Shown: positions 1 through 6,010, counted from the stretch's first letter. The stretch is 7,567 nucleotides of DNA from an uncultured Catenibacterium sp. (GCA_900540685.1 UQGS01000072.1:1-7567); one strand, 5' to 3'. The notes: generated by a model from the sequence alone, not told the origin. Numbers and translations: made by a program.

Positions 1-55
1 ATGTAATTCCACGATTTAAATTTTCATCATCTTCAACCACGAGTATACCTGGCAT
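1..55 (-). CDS. Response regulator, receiver-domain N-terminus (partial)
   Basis: Only the first 18 codons are inside the window; the gene runs off the left edge. The peptide MPGILVVEDDENLNRGIT has the first beta strand of a receiver domain followed by the acidic pair (residues 9-10) that helps bind Mg2+ next to the phosphorylated Asp. The start at position 55 is chosen because AGAGAGG lies about 8 bases upstream; another ATG at 60 is out of frame and soon stops. It begins about 20 bases after the RumA fragment on the same strand, so the two may be co-transcribed. A sensor kinase partner would be expected further left, but that is inference. The output domain is unseen, so the OmpR or other subfamily cannot be named. 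Confidence 0.8.
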   Translation of the reverse strand, partial: MPGILVVEDDENLNRGIT

Positions 56-75
56 AGCATATGCACCTCTCTTTA

Positions 76-399
76 TTAACTATTCATCTTAAAATGCTTC
101 AATGCCTCCACAATTGCACTCTCTTTATCTTCTGGACACTGCGGTTGCCTGCTATCTTCATTTTTAGGTAAATTATAATTCTTTCCAACCTCAATTCCGC
201 ATTTTCTCTTTACCTGTGAGATATACAGATTGGAAACCTTCATGCCGGCATTATGTTCAGCCACATACTTCTTTATCTCATCATATGTAGCCTTAGTCTC
301 TGCAGATGTTATATCTATATCATCAAGTTCAATCGTGACATTAATGTAATCATCCGACTTTCGTTTCAGTTGGGACAAAAGAACAACCATCTCGCAAGT
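76..399 (-). pseudogene. C-terminal fragment of RumA-type 23S rRNA uracil-5-methyltransferase
   Basis: The frame is open from 399 to the stop at 76 and gives 104 residues from the ATG at 390. It opens with VVLLSQLK, which in RumA/RlmCD-like enzymes directly follows the conserved HVET motif near the end of the methyltransferase fold. The rest is the charged C-terminal extension common in clostridial RumA proteins and in mobile-element methylases (key stretches TSAETKATYDEIKKYV, VKRKCGIEVG and PQCPEDKE). The SAM-binding core, catalytic Cys and TRAM domain are missing, so this cannot be an active methyltransferase. An in-frame TGA at 400-402 closes the frame, and the ATG at 390 has no ribosome site. 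Upstream DNA belongs to an unrelated lipoprotein gene, so this is the product of a deletion or recombination. A small free-standing protein made from the ATG is possible but unsupported. Family assignment is from memory of the motifs. Confidence 0.7.
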
Positions 400-581
400 T
401 CACGTTCTTCACCATTGAATGAATAATATACAATCAATGTATCACTGAGACCACCTGTAACAGTTAAGGGGGCATCACTTTCTGAATATTTGGTATTATA
501 AGTACATCCTGATAATGTGATTAACATCAAACATAAGAATGTAATGATTGATTTTTTTATAAAAAATCCTCTTCGAACCAC
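366..581 (-). pseudogene. Truncated flavodoxin-like lipoprotein
   Basis: Up to 71 residues can be read. A charged start, a hydrophobic stretch (about residues 10-22) and the lipobox LSGC form a lipoprotein signal peptide. After a short linker comes DTLIVYYSFNGEERELA, which matches the first strand and phosphate-binding loop of exported flavodoxins (usual form LIVYYSxTGNT). The protein then breaks off: from about 399 the DNA is the RumA tail, read in another frame, and a stop follows at 366. The only start for the long frame is GTG at 581, but the proper start was probably at 558-560. There AGAGGA and six T residues precede ATA followed by Lys-Lys-Ser, exactly where an ATG would be expected. 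Loss of the start and of most of the domain makes this a pseudogene. An intact copy would be a membrane-anchored FMN electron carrier. Confidence 0.7.
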
Positions 582-590
582 ATTATAACA
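582..590 (-). promoter_or_regulatory. Extended -10 promoter of the broken lipoprotein gene
   Basis: On the minus strand the sequence reads TGTTATAAT, a perfect extended -10 element (TG-N-TATAAT). It lies just upstream of the relic ribosome site AGAGGA at about 568-573. No good -35 box is visible at the usual distance. The expression signal may have outlived the gene. Confidence 0.45.
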
Positions 591-754
591 TATTTCCTAG
601 AAAAAATAATGAGTTCACAATGTGTTCATAGATATTAATCATAATAGTACCTGTAAAGAGAAAACAACTCCCTATAATAATCAAAGCTTCTTTTTACCAA
701 GAGTGATTCCTAAAATTTCCTAAACTCCCTTCAAAAATAACTCTTGAAATAAAC
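591..754. other. Non-coding stretch with no clear content
   Basis: This AT-rich stretch between the broken lipoprotein gene and the cupin terminator has no convincing reading frame on either strand, no RNA gene I recognise and no long repeat. It may be the decayed upstream part of the lost left-hand locus. Confidence 0.5.
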
Positions 755-797
755 AACGATCAGGCTTCCCTTCCTGATCGTTTTGTTTTATTTCAAT
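742..797 (-). terminator. Long hairpin terminator of the CMD-cupin operon
   Basis: The core is a perfect 10-bp stem, AACGATCAGG (755-764) and CCTGATCGTT (773-782), with an 8-base loop. It starts 5 bases after the cupin stop codon at 788-790. The arms extend further (TTGAAATAAA on both sides) with single-base bulges, giving a stem of about 22 bp that includes the last cupin codons. T-rich tracts follow on both strands, so it can act in both directions. Its main role is to end the minus-strand operon. Confidence 0.85.
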
Positions 798-1204
798 TTT
801 AGATATTCTTCTTCATCCACTGCTTCAAGCCACTGGTTTGAGGCATTTTTATTTGGTACACTTTCTGCAATATGGACAAAATAGCTATGAGGAGCTGCAC
901 CATGCCAATGTTTGATTTCTGGCGCAATATAAACTGTATCACCTACATTAAGTTCCTGAGCTGGTTTTCCCCATTCCTGGTAATAGCCTCTTCCAGCCGT
1001 GCATAATAGAATCTGTCCTGCACCATGATGGATATGCCAGTTGTTTCTGCATCCTGGTTCAAAAGTGACATTTGAAATATTTACTTCCTGATTATTAATA
1101 GGATAGAGGTAACTATTACCTACAAAATACTTGGCATAAGCTGTATTAAGTTCACCAATAGGATAAGGACTCTGTTTCTTGATATCTTCTAAAGTATAAT
1201 TCAT
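788..1204 (-). CDS. Cupin-domain protein
   Basis: Small single-domain cupin of 138 residues. Motif 1 is PGCRNNWHIHH at 50-60 with the metal ligands His57 and His59, followed by Gln64 where the classic cupin has Glu, then TAGRG at 69-73. Motif 2 is NVGDTVYIAPEIKHWH at 86-101 with His99 as the third histidine ligand. A divalent metal site is therefore likely. A longer frame starts at 1243, but the ATG at 1204 is right because GGAGG lies 7-8 bases upstream. That ribosome site sits inside the last codons of the CMD gene, whose stop is one base before this start, so the two are one operon and probably translationally coupled. Cupins of this type often pair with CMD-fold proteins. The substrate is unknown, and aromatic-acid breakdown should not be assumed from the partner's name. 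Confidence 0.88.
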   Translation of the reverse strand: MNYTLEDIKKQSPYPIGELNTAYAKYFVGNSYLYPINNQEVNISNVTFEPGCRNNWHIHHGAGQILLCTAGRGYYQEWGKPAQELNVGDTVYIAPEIKHWHGAAPHSYFVHIAESVPNKNASNQWLEAVDEEEYLKLK

Positions 1205-1205
1205 A

Positions 1206-1898
1206 TTATTTTTCCTCCATTTCATGTATACATCTAATCGCATTTAAAGTACGTGGATATCCAATATAAGGCATGCAGTTAGAAATCACAGTGATTAAAT
1301 AATGTGCATCATTACCGACATGGAAGTTTCCACCAATATGAGATTTTAATTGAGGTTCTGTACCTAATGCAGATAGAAAACAGAAAGTAATCATTTCTCT
1401 TTGTGCACCTGTGAGACCTATTCTTGTATAGTTATCACCAAAACAGTTACCCGCTAACCATCTCTTAATGTGACGTTCTTCTTCAGGTCCACTTGTCTGG
1501 AATCCTCTCATATGTTCACCAAAGAGTTCACATTGTTTTTCATTACCAAGTTCTATACGATTGTCTCTGTTTGTGGTTGATGCACTCTTTAATGGTTTAT
1601 TCACATGTTCATTCATGATATTTAAAAATGGATAAACTATCCCAATACCTAGATAAGCTACAGCCTGATAAAGAACTTCCTGAATTTCATCAGGAGTTAA
1701 ATATTTCAATAAATCCTCCAACATATCCTTAAACAAATCATAAGATTTTGTGCCTACAAGTACTGCAGTAATAGATAAGTATCTACTCTTATCATCTAGA
1801 GTAGTATCATTGACCACTTCTTCACTGATAAAATGTGAATAAAAGTCATAAAATTCTGGATCTTTCTCTTTGAAGTTTTCCATAAATGTATATTTCAT
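1206..1898 (-). CDS. Carboxymuconolactone decarboxylase (CMD) family protein, two-domain
   Basis: 230 residues from the ATG at 1898, chosen because AGAGGTG lies just upstream; the frame runs open to 2027 but that part crosses the LysR promoter. Two CMD/AhpD-like helical repeats can be placed at about 30-112 and 150-222. The second has the family pattern EPQLKSHIGGNFHVGND followed by a Met-Pro-Tyr-Ile-Gly-Tyr-Pro-Arg segment at 209-216. The AhpD CxxC pair is absent: Thr180 (LGT) sits where relatives often have Cys, so AhpD-type disulfide reductase activity is unlikely. It is first in an operon with the cupin and is transcribed away from a LysR-type gene. The pair could form an enzyme handling a small carbonyl or lactone compound, but the true reaction is unknown. 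Family call strong, function weak. Confidence 0.85.
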   Translation of the reverse strand: MKYTFMENFKEKDPEFYDFYSHFISEEVVNDTTLDDKSRYLSITAVLVGTKSYDLFKDMLEDLLKYLTPDEIQEVLYQAVAYLGIGIVYPFLNIMNEHVNKPLKSASTTNRDNRIELGNEKQCELFGEHMRGFQTSGPEEERHIKRWLAGNCFGDNYTRIGLTGAQREMITFCFLSALGTEPQLKSHIGGNFHVGNDAHYLITVISNCMPYIGYPRTLNAIRCIHEMEEK

Positions 1899-1920
1899 AG
1901 TCTTCACCTCTACAAGTATT

Positions 1921-1947
1921 TTATTAAGAATAAGTAGAAAAGTACAA
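1921..1947 (-). promoter_or_regulatory. Possible promoter of the CMD-cupin operon
   Basis: On the minus strand TTGTAC (1942-1947) lies 15 bases from TAATAA (1921-1926); moving the -10 to ATAAAA at 1919-1924 gives a 17-base spacer. The match is moderate. The -35 overlaps the candidate LysR operator, so a bound regulator could act directly on polymerase. Confidence 0.35.
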
Positions 1948-1965
1948 TGCCAGTTTTGTATTGTG
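1943..1965. promoter_or_regulatory. Candidate LysR operator between divergent genes
   Basis: ACAAT (1944-1948) and ATTGT (1960-1964) form an inverted repeat with an 11-base gap, the spacing expected of a LysR-family box. An overlapping dyad, TACAA (1943-1947) and TTGTA (1956-1960), has an 8-base gap. It lies directly upstream of the LysR -10 box and over the -35 region of the CMD operon, the usual place for a regulator that controls itself and a divergent target. Confidence 0.45.
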
Positions 1966-1972
1966 CTATAAT
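1964..1972 (+). promoter_or_regulatory. Extended -10 promoter of the LysR gene
   Basis: TGCTATAAT is a perfect extended -10 element. No clear -35 box is present 16-18 bases upstream, which fits extended -10 promoters. The expected transcript starts near 1979, leaving a leader of about 22 bases with the AGGAGG site. Confidence 0.65.
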
Positions 1973-2000
1973 GTGAGTGCATAGTGAGGAGGAATATCAA

Positions 2001-2867
2001 GTGATTGAAATTGGACAACTCGAACAATTATTAGCTGTTTCTAAATATGGTACATTATCTAAGGCAGCAGAAGCATTACATACTTCTCAGCCCGCTCTTT
2101 CTCGTGCCATGCAGAAGCTAGAAGAGGAGCTACAGGTTCCTATTTTTGTCCGTGAAAAGAATCGTATTACTTTAAATGAAACTGGTAAAATTGCGGTAGA
2201 TTATGCACAGAAAGTATTATTTTCTGCGAATGATATGGTAGCTCGTGTACGTGAATATGATCGTATGACTCACACAATTAGTATTGGTTCTTGTGCACCT
2301 GCACCTTTATGGGACTTAGTGCCTTATGCAGGTAAGATTTATGAAAGCATGGCTGTTTCTTCAGAAATAAAAATGCCAGATATCTTATTATCTGGTTTAG
2401 AGAATGATCTCTATACAGCTGTTGTATTAAATGAGATTCCTAATAATAAAGATCTCTATTATGAGTTATATGATACAGAAACATTGTATTTCTCATTAGC
2501 ACCTGATCATCCTCTTGCAGATAGTAAAGCATTATTCTTTAAGAATCTAGATGGTCAGACAATGCTGCTGTATTCTAGAATTGGTGTATGGTATCCAATG
2601 CATTTAGAAACACAGCCTCGTACTCATTTTATTCTTCAGGATAATAGAGAAGTATTTATGGATTTAACATACAACTCTACTCTTCCTACATTTATCTCTA
2701 ATTTATCTATAGAAAAAGATGGTGTACCAAATAACAGAAAGATTATTCCAATCATAGATAAAGAAGCAACAAATACGTTCTATCTTGTATGTAAGAAAAA
2801 GAATAAGAAGTTATTAGAACCACTTTATCGTGCTGTAGAAAAAAGATTAGAAAAGAAAAAGAAGTAA
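2001..2867 (+). CDS. LysR-family transcriptional regulator
   Basis: 288 residues from a GTG start at 2001, preferred over GTG at 1977 because AGGAGG at 1987-1992 lies 8 bases upstream, while the earlier start would be at or before the predicted transcript start. The N-terminal winged helix-turn-helix (about 2-60) has the LysR hallmarks: GTLSKAAEALHTSQPALSRAMQKLEEEL at 17-44 in shortened view, then IFVREKNRITLNETG. A linker helix (about 65-88) leads to the effector domain from 92, which opens SIGSCAPAPLW. Cys98 stands at the edge of the usual ligand pocket. The very basic C-terminus is Lys-rich. It diverges from the CMD-cupin operon, which is the likely target together with its own gene. Effector unknown. 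Confidence 0.92.
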   Translation: MIEIGQLEQLLAVSKYGTLSKAAEALHTSQPALSRAMQKLEEELQVPIFVREKNRITLNETGKIAVDYAQKVLFSANDMVARVREYDRMTHTISIGSCAPAPLWDLVPYAGKIYESMAVSSEIKMPDILLSGLENDLYTAVVLNEIPNNKDLYYELYDTETLYFSLAPDHPLADSKALFFKNLDGQTMLLYSRIGVWYPMHLETQPRTHFILQDNREVFMDLTYNSTLPTFISNLSIEKDGVPNNRKIIPIIDKEATNTFYLVCKKKNKKLLEPLYRAVEKRLEKKKK

Positions 2868-2873
2868 TATATC

Positions 2874-2901
2874 TTGATAGAACTATCGAAAACTGTATAA
2901 T
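2874..2901 (+). promoter_or_regulatory. Near-consensus promoter behind the LysR gene
   Basis: TTGATA (2874-2879) and a perfect TATAAT (2896-2901) are separated by 16 bases. The promoter points into a gap with no plus-strand gene; the next gene is on the opposite strand. The only thing it could transcribe directly is the structured unit at 2908-2961. A short palindrome, GATAG-AA-CTATC (2876-2887), covers the spacer and might be an operator. Confidence 0.6.
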
Positions 2902-2907
2902 AGTTTT

Positions 2908-2961
2908 GACAAAACCCACCACGCCACTGATTTTCATGCGCAACCCGGTGGGACTTTTTTT
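2908..2961 (+). ncRNA. Candidate small RNA of about 54 nt
   Basis: The predicted start is about 7 bases after the TATAAT at 2896-2901. CCCACC (2915-2920) pairs with GGTGGG (2947-2952), and seven T residues follow at 2955-2961. The long loop folds further: CG-C-CA-C-TGA (2922-2930) pairs with TCA-TG-CG (2934-2940) with single bulges and a TTT loop, leaving CAACCC unpaired. The unit is clearly more GC-rich than the DNA around it. It has its own promoter, structure and terminator and no reading frame. It could be a trans-acting sRNA, or merely the LysR gene's terminator with a chance promoter. I do not recognise a known RNA family. Confidence 0.45.
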
Positions 2962-2970
2962 CTTGCACAG

Positions 2971-3004
2971 AAAAAGAAGTAGTTAACTAAAACTACTTCT
3001 TTTT
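2971..3004. terminator. Bidirectional terminator
   Basis: AAAAAGAAGTAGTT (2971-2984) and AACTACTTCTTTTT (2991-3004) form a perfect 14-bp stem with a 6-base loop; the stem ends provide U-runs on both strands. The right arm overlaps the stop codon of the minus-strand membrane protein gene, so it mainly ends that transcript and can also stop plus-strand read-through from the LysR side. Confidence 0.85.
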
Positions 3005-3419
3005 AGAATCCTAGATAACCTAGAATAGCACTGACATAGAATAAGATACCTGCAACGATTAATAAATAGTTAGACCAAGTGCTTTTCTTCTTTAAATAGA
3101 ATGTATTTGCCTGTTCACCTAAATAGATAGGATATTCTTGCCCTTTTACATAATCTTTTTCAATCTTTTCTACTTTAAATTCCTGGATAGATGCCTGGTT
3201 ATACTTCTTTGTACCATAAGAATACTGGAAGATAGGACGACAATATAAGTTATTGACTTTCTTATAACCATGGTAAATACCTTTGATTTCTCTTTTATCC
3301 TTCTTAAAGAAGATTTCATAGATTCCATAAGCCATGAGTAGTGTTCCTAAAATAATAGATAGGATAATCATGAATGGAGATCCTGACTTAAAAGAGAAGA
3401 ATGAAGTGTTCATATTCAT
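3003..3419 (-). CDS. Small membrane protein, two helices, DUF3592-like
   Basis: 138 residues. Two membrane segments are visible, at about 16-37 and 116-136. They enclose a soluble, mostly beta-looking middle part with the pattern RPIFQYSYGTKKYN and later QEYPIYLGEQANTFYL. That layout (helix, strand-rich domain, helix, with a P-x-x-x-Y-x-Y motif) resembles DUF3592 proteins, whose function is unknown. The start at 3419 is supported by GGAGGT seven bases upstream; ATG at 3413 is the alternative. It is alone on its strand, ends in the strong hairpin at 2971-3004, and diverges from the O-antigen-ligase-like gene. A cell-surface link to that neighbour is only suggested by position. Confidence 0.75.
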   Translation of the reverse strand: MNMNTSFFSFKSGSPFMIILSIILGTLLMAYGIYEIFFKKDKREIKGIYHGYKKVNNLYCRPIFQYSYGTKKYNQASIQEFKVEKIEKDYVKGQEYPIYLGEQANTFYLKKKSTWSNYLLIVAGILFYVSAILGYLGF

Positions 3420-3420
3420 A

Positions 3421-3446
3421 ATTCTACCTCCATAGAGTATTCTACC
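3421..3446. repeat. Two direct copies of ATTCTACC upstream of the membrane protein gene
   Basis: Identical 8-base copies lie at 3421-3428 and 3439-3446, 18 bases apart. The left copy holds part of the ribosome site and the right one covers the -10 box of the same gene. It may be an operator or chance; two copies are little evidence. Confidence 0.3.
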
Positions 3447-3466
3447 AATATTTTATGAGTAAACAA
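3439..3466 (-). promoter_or_regulatory. Promoter of the small membrane protein gene
   Basis: On the minus strand TTGTTT (3461-3466) and TAGAAT (3439-3444) are 16 bases apart, about 20 bases upstream of the start codon. Confidence 0.5.
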
Positions 3467-3487
3467 TATTTTTTTTGATTTTTCGTG

Positions 3488-3493
3488 TATAAT
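3488..3493 (+). promoter_or_regulatory. -10 box of the O-antigen-ligase-like gene
   Basis: A perfect TATAAT lies 27 bases before the start codon. No good -35 box is seen at the normal distance; T-rich DNA lies just upstream instead. The ribosome site AGGGGG follows at about 3508-3513. Confidence 0.5.
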
Positions 3494-3519
3494 ATGAAAT
3501 GTAATTAAAGGGGGTTATC

Positions 3520-4716
3520 ATGAATATTATTAATAACTTAAAGTCACGTTTTGATTCTGTACAATGTGATTTTCTTATTGCGATTGCCGCAATATTCCTT
3601 CCTTTCTATGTTGCTGTCGTGATTCATGCGATTATATTCTTTAAATGGATCAAACAGGGTGAAGTAAAGAAAGGTTATGAAGAAACAAAACGCAGCAAAT
3701 ATATTATTTTCTTTTCAGCACTTATTTTCTTAACAAGTATCTTTTATCAGAACTGGCCAGGGGCTGGTGTATCATTAGGTTATTTGATGTTATATAGTAT
3801 GACACTTGTATATAGACGTCATGCAAGTGAAGAACTATTTGATACAATGTTGAACTTAGTGATTGGTTTAAGTGTATTTGCAGCTATCTGGGCTATTATT
3901 GAATATGTATTCATCTTAAGACAGTTTGATCTTGAGGGATGGTATCTGATTGTATTTAATGCACCACAGTATCGTACGAATGCGATGTTCTTTAATGCGA
4001 ACTACTATGCCATGATGATTGAGTTCTTTGTGGCAATATGCTTCTATAAGTTCTTGAAGTATACACATAATCATGGATTCATGAATCATATAAAAGAAAT
4101 AGTGATTATTGGTTTAATCACATTACTTAATTTATTCTGTCTTTATTTAACAGGATGTCGTACTGCATGGCCTGCTCTTGCAGGTGGTCTTGCGATTATG
4201 TTATTGTTTAATCGTAATTATAAGAGCTTTGGTGGTATTTGTGCTGTAGGTGCGGCTGGTGTTGGTTTCTTTATTGCGAAACCTCAATATATTCCACGTA
4301 TGAGCAATATCATAAAATACTTAGGTGTAAGAAAACATATCTGGGAAGTCGCTATCCAGAATATTAAGACACATTTCTTATTTGGTGAAGGACCTATGAC
4401 ATACTGGCATATTTATGCACAATATAATGGGCATCCTACACAGCATTCACATAATATCTTTATTGATCCTGTTTTATGTTTTGGAATTATTGGATTATTA
4501 GTGATTGCACCGTTCTTCATTGAAAATATTAAACGTTTATATCGCTTATTAAGATCTAAGTGTAATCCTACTCTTGTTGCATTAATTGTAGGCTATATTG
4601 TGATGATCTATATTCATGGATTATTAGATTACACAATCTTCTTTGTATCAACTGGATTCTTATTTGCGATGATAGTAAGCAGCTTCGACATTTATAGAAA
4701 AGAAATCGATCAATAA
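3520..4716 (+). CDS. O-antigen ligase/polymerase (Wzy/WaaL-like) family membrane protein
   Basis: 398 residues, with about ten hydrophobic segments from residue 18 to 388, as in polysaccharide polymerases and ligases of the Wzy_C type. Family marks are visible: CRTAW at 213-217 (the usual Ser/Gly-Arg-Thr-Ala-Trp with the key Arg214), a probable outer loop from about 255 to 312 with Arg271 and Trp275, GEG at 289-291, and HSHN at 309-312 carrying the conserved His. Such enzymes join lipid-linked glycan chains to an acceptor, or polymerise repeat units, on the outer membrane face. No glycosyltransferase, flippase or chain-length gene is next to it, so this is an orphan copy. In a Gram-positive cell the acceptor could be a wall polymer, teichoic-acid-like glycan or protein. 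AGGGGG lies 7 bases before the start. Confidence 0.82.
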   Translation: MNIINNLKSRFDSVQCDFLIAIAAIFLPFYVAVVIHAIIFFKWIKQGEVKKGYEETKRSKYIIFFSALIFLTSIFYQNWPGAGVSLGYLMLYSMTLVYRRHASEELFDTMLNLVIGLSVFAAIWAIIEYVFILRQFDLEGWYLIVFNAPQYRTNAMFFNANYYAMMIEFFVAICFYKFLKYTHNHGFMNHIKEIVIIGLITLLNLFCLYLTGCRTAWPALAGGLAIMLLFNRNYKSFGGICAVGAAGVGFFIAKPQYIPRMSNIIKYLGVRKHIWEVAIQNIKTHFLFGEGPMTYWHIYAQYNGHPTQHSHNIFIDPVLCFGIIGLLVIAPFFIENIKRLYRLLRSKCNPTLVALIVGYIVMIYIHGLLDYTIFFVSTGFLFAMIVSSFDIYRKEIDQ

Positions 4717-4738
4717 GGCAATGATTCATTGCCTTTTT
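4717..4738 (+). terminator. Terminator between the ligase-like gene and cyuA
   Basis: GGCAATGA and TCATTGCC (4717-4733) form a perfect inverted repeat around a single base, in practice a stem of 6-7 bp with a small loop, followed by TTTTT. It begins at the base after the stop codon and ends 15 bases before the cyuA start, so it lies in the path of any upstream transcript reaching cyuA. Confidence 0.8.
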
Positions 4739-4753
4739 ATAAAGGAGAAAAAA

Positions 4754-6010
4754 ATGGATAAAGAACTTTATGAGACTTATGTGAGAATCTTAAATAAGGA
4801 ACTCGTAACTGCTATGGGATGTACAGAACCTATCGCAATTGCGTATGCAGGAAGTCTCGCAAGAAAGACATTAGGTGGTATGCCAAACAAGATATTGATT
4901 GAAGTCAGTGGTAATATCATCAAGAATGTCAAGAGTGTTATTGTGCCTCACACTCATGGAAACAAAGGTATTGAAACAGCGGCCTGTATTGGGATTACAG
5001 GTGGAGATGCAGAAGCGGAATTAGAGGTTATTAGTCATGTCAAGGAAGAAGATATTGTTGCGATGACTGAACTGATGAAGAGTGCTTCTATTAAGGTACA
5101 GCCTTTAGAATCCCCTTATTCTTTAGATATTCGTTTAACTGTATCTAATGATGAACATGAAGCCATGGTACATATTGCAGGAACACATACACATATTGTA
5201 GAAATGACTAGAGATAATGAAACAATTGTATGTGCAGAAGCATTGAAACAAACTATTGATGAAGACTATCTCACTCTTACTATGCATGATATTTATACTT
5301 TTGCGAAGGAAGTAGAAATAGAAGATATTAAAGAGTTATTAGATCAGATGATTGAATGTAATACTGCCATTGCACAGGAAGGAATGCGTGGTGATTATGG
5401 AGCTAACATTGGTAAGGTCATTGCGATTAGAAAAGATTTACCAAGCTTATTAAAAGCCTATGCAGCCGCTGGTAGTGATGCAAGAATGAATGGCTGTGAA
5501 TTACCAGTCGTTATTAATTCCGGTAGTGGTAACCAAGGATTAACTGTATCTGTACCATTAATCATTTATACAGAAAGAGAACATTTAGATAAAGAAGCAT
5601 TATATCGTGCTCTTGTGATTTCTAACTTAACTGCCATTCATTTAAAGACTGAGATTGGTCGTTTATCTGCTTTCTGTGGGGCAGTAAGTGCAGGTGCTGC
5701 ATGTGGTGCAGGTCTTGCTTATTTAAAGGGTGCAAGTGAAGAAGTGATGAATCATACAATCGTGAATGCCTTAGCTATTACTTCAGGTATTATTTGTGAT
5801 GGTGCGAAAGCAAGCTGTGCTGCAAAGATTGCGGTCAGTGTAGAAGCAGGTATTCTAGGTTATGATATGTATATGAATGGTCAGCAGTTCTATGGTGGAG
5901 ATGGTATTATTTCTAAGGGTATAGAAAATACAATCCACAACATCGGTGTATTAGGAAGTCAAGGTATGGCTTCTACTGACCAGGAAATTATTAAAATTAT
6001 GTGCGAATAG
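4754..6010 (+). CDS. cyuA: L-cysteine desulfidase (CyuA/CdsB, UPF0597 type)
   Basis: 418 residues, near the family length. It should break L-cysteine into pyruvate, ammonia and sulfide in the cytoplasm with a [4Fe-4S] cluster. The N-terminal motif TAMGCTEP holds Cys23. Cys308 (AFCGA) and Cys348 (IICDG) are 40 residues apart, the spacing I recall for the cluster ligands of the archaeal CdsB; Cys317 and Cys355 are also present. Other family signatures are GNIIKNVKSVIVPH at 53-66, GDYGANIGK at 213-221 and NSGSGNQG at 255-262. The same fold is related to the alpha part of iron-sulfur L-serine dehydratase, the main alternative. The start at 4754 is set by AAAGGAG six bases upstream; a start at 4721 would lie inside the terminator. 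No cysteine transporter (cyuP) or cyuR is seen beside it. Expression appears to depend on passing the terminator or on a promoter inside the gene before it. Confidence 0.88.
   Translation: MDKELYETYVRILNKELVTAMGCTEPIAIAYAGSLARKTLGGMPNKILIEVSGNIIKNVKSVIVPHTHGNKGIETAACIGITGGDAEAELEVISHVKEEDIVAMTELMKSASIKVQPLESPYSLDIRLTVSNDEHEAMVHIAGTHTHIVEMTRDNETIVCAEALKQTIDEDYLTLTMHDIYTFAKEVEIEDIKELLDQMIECNTAIAQEGMRGDYGANIGKVIAIRKDLPSLLKAYAAAGSDARMNGCELPVVINSGSGNQGLTVSVPLIIYTEREHLDKEALYRALVISNLTAIHLKTEIGRLSAFCGAVSAGAACGAGLAYLKGASEEVMNHTIVNALAITSGIICDGAKASCAAKIAVSVEAGILGYDMYMNGQQFYGGDGIISKGIENTIHNIGVLGSQGMASTDQEIIKIMCE

Noticed and set aside
1899..2027. Upstream extension of the CMD protein frame
   Set aside because: It crosses the divergent LysR promoter and lacks a ribosome site; the start at 1898 has one.
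2752..2943. Open frame of 63 codons on the minus strand
   Set aside because: It overlaps the LysR gene end and the small-RNA hairpin, has no ribosome site and matches nothing I recognise.
2854..2981. 13-base direct repeat AGAAAAAGAAGTA at 2854-2866 and 2969-2981, flanking the small-RNA unit like a target-site duplication
   Set aside because: The second copy is the arm of a terminator stem and the first encodes the Lys-rich LysR tail; both are low-complexity and no element ends lie inside.
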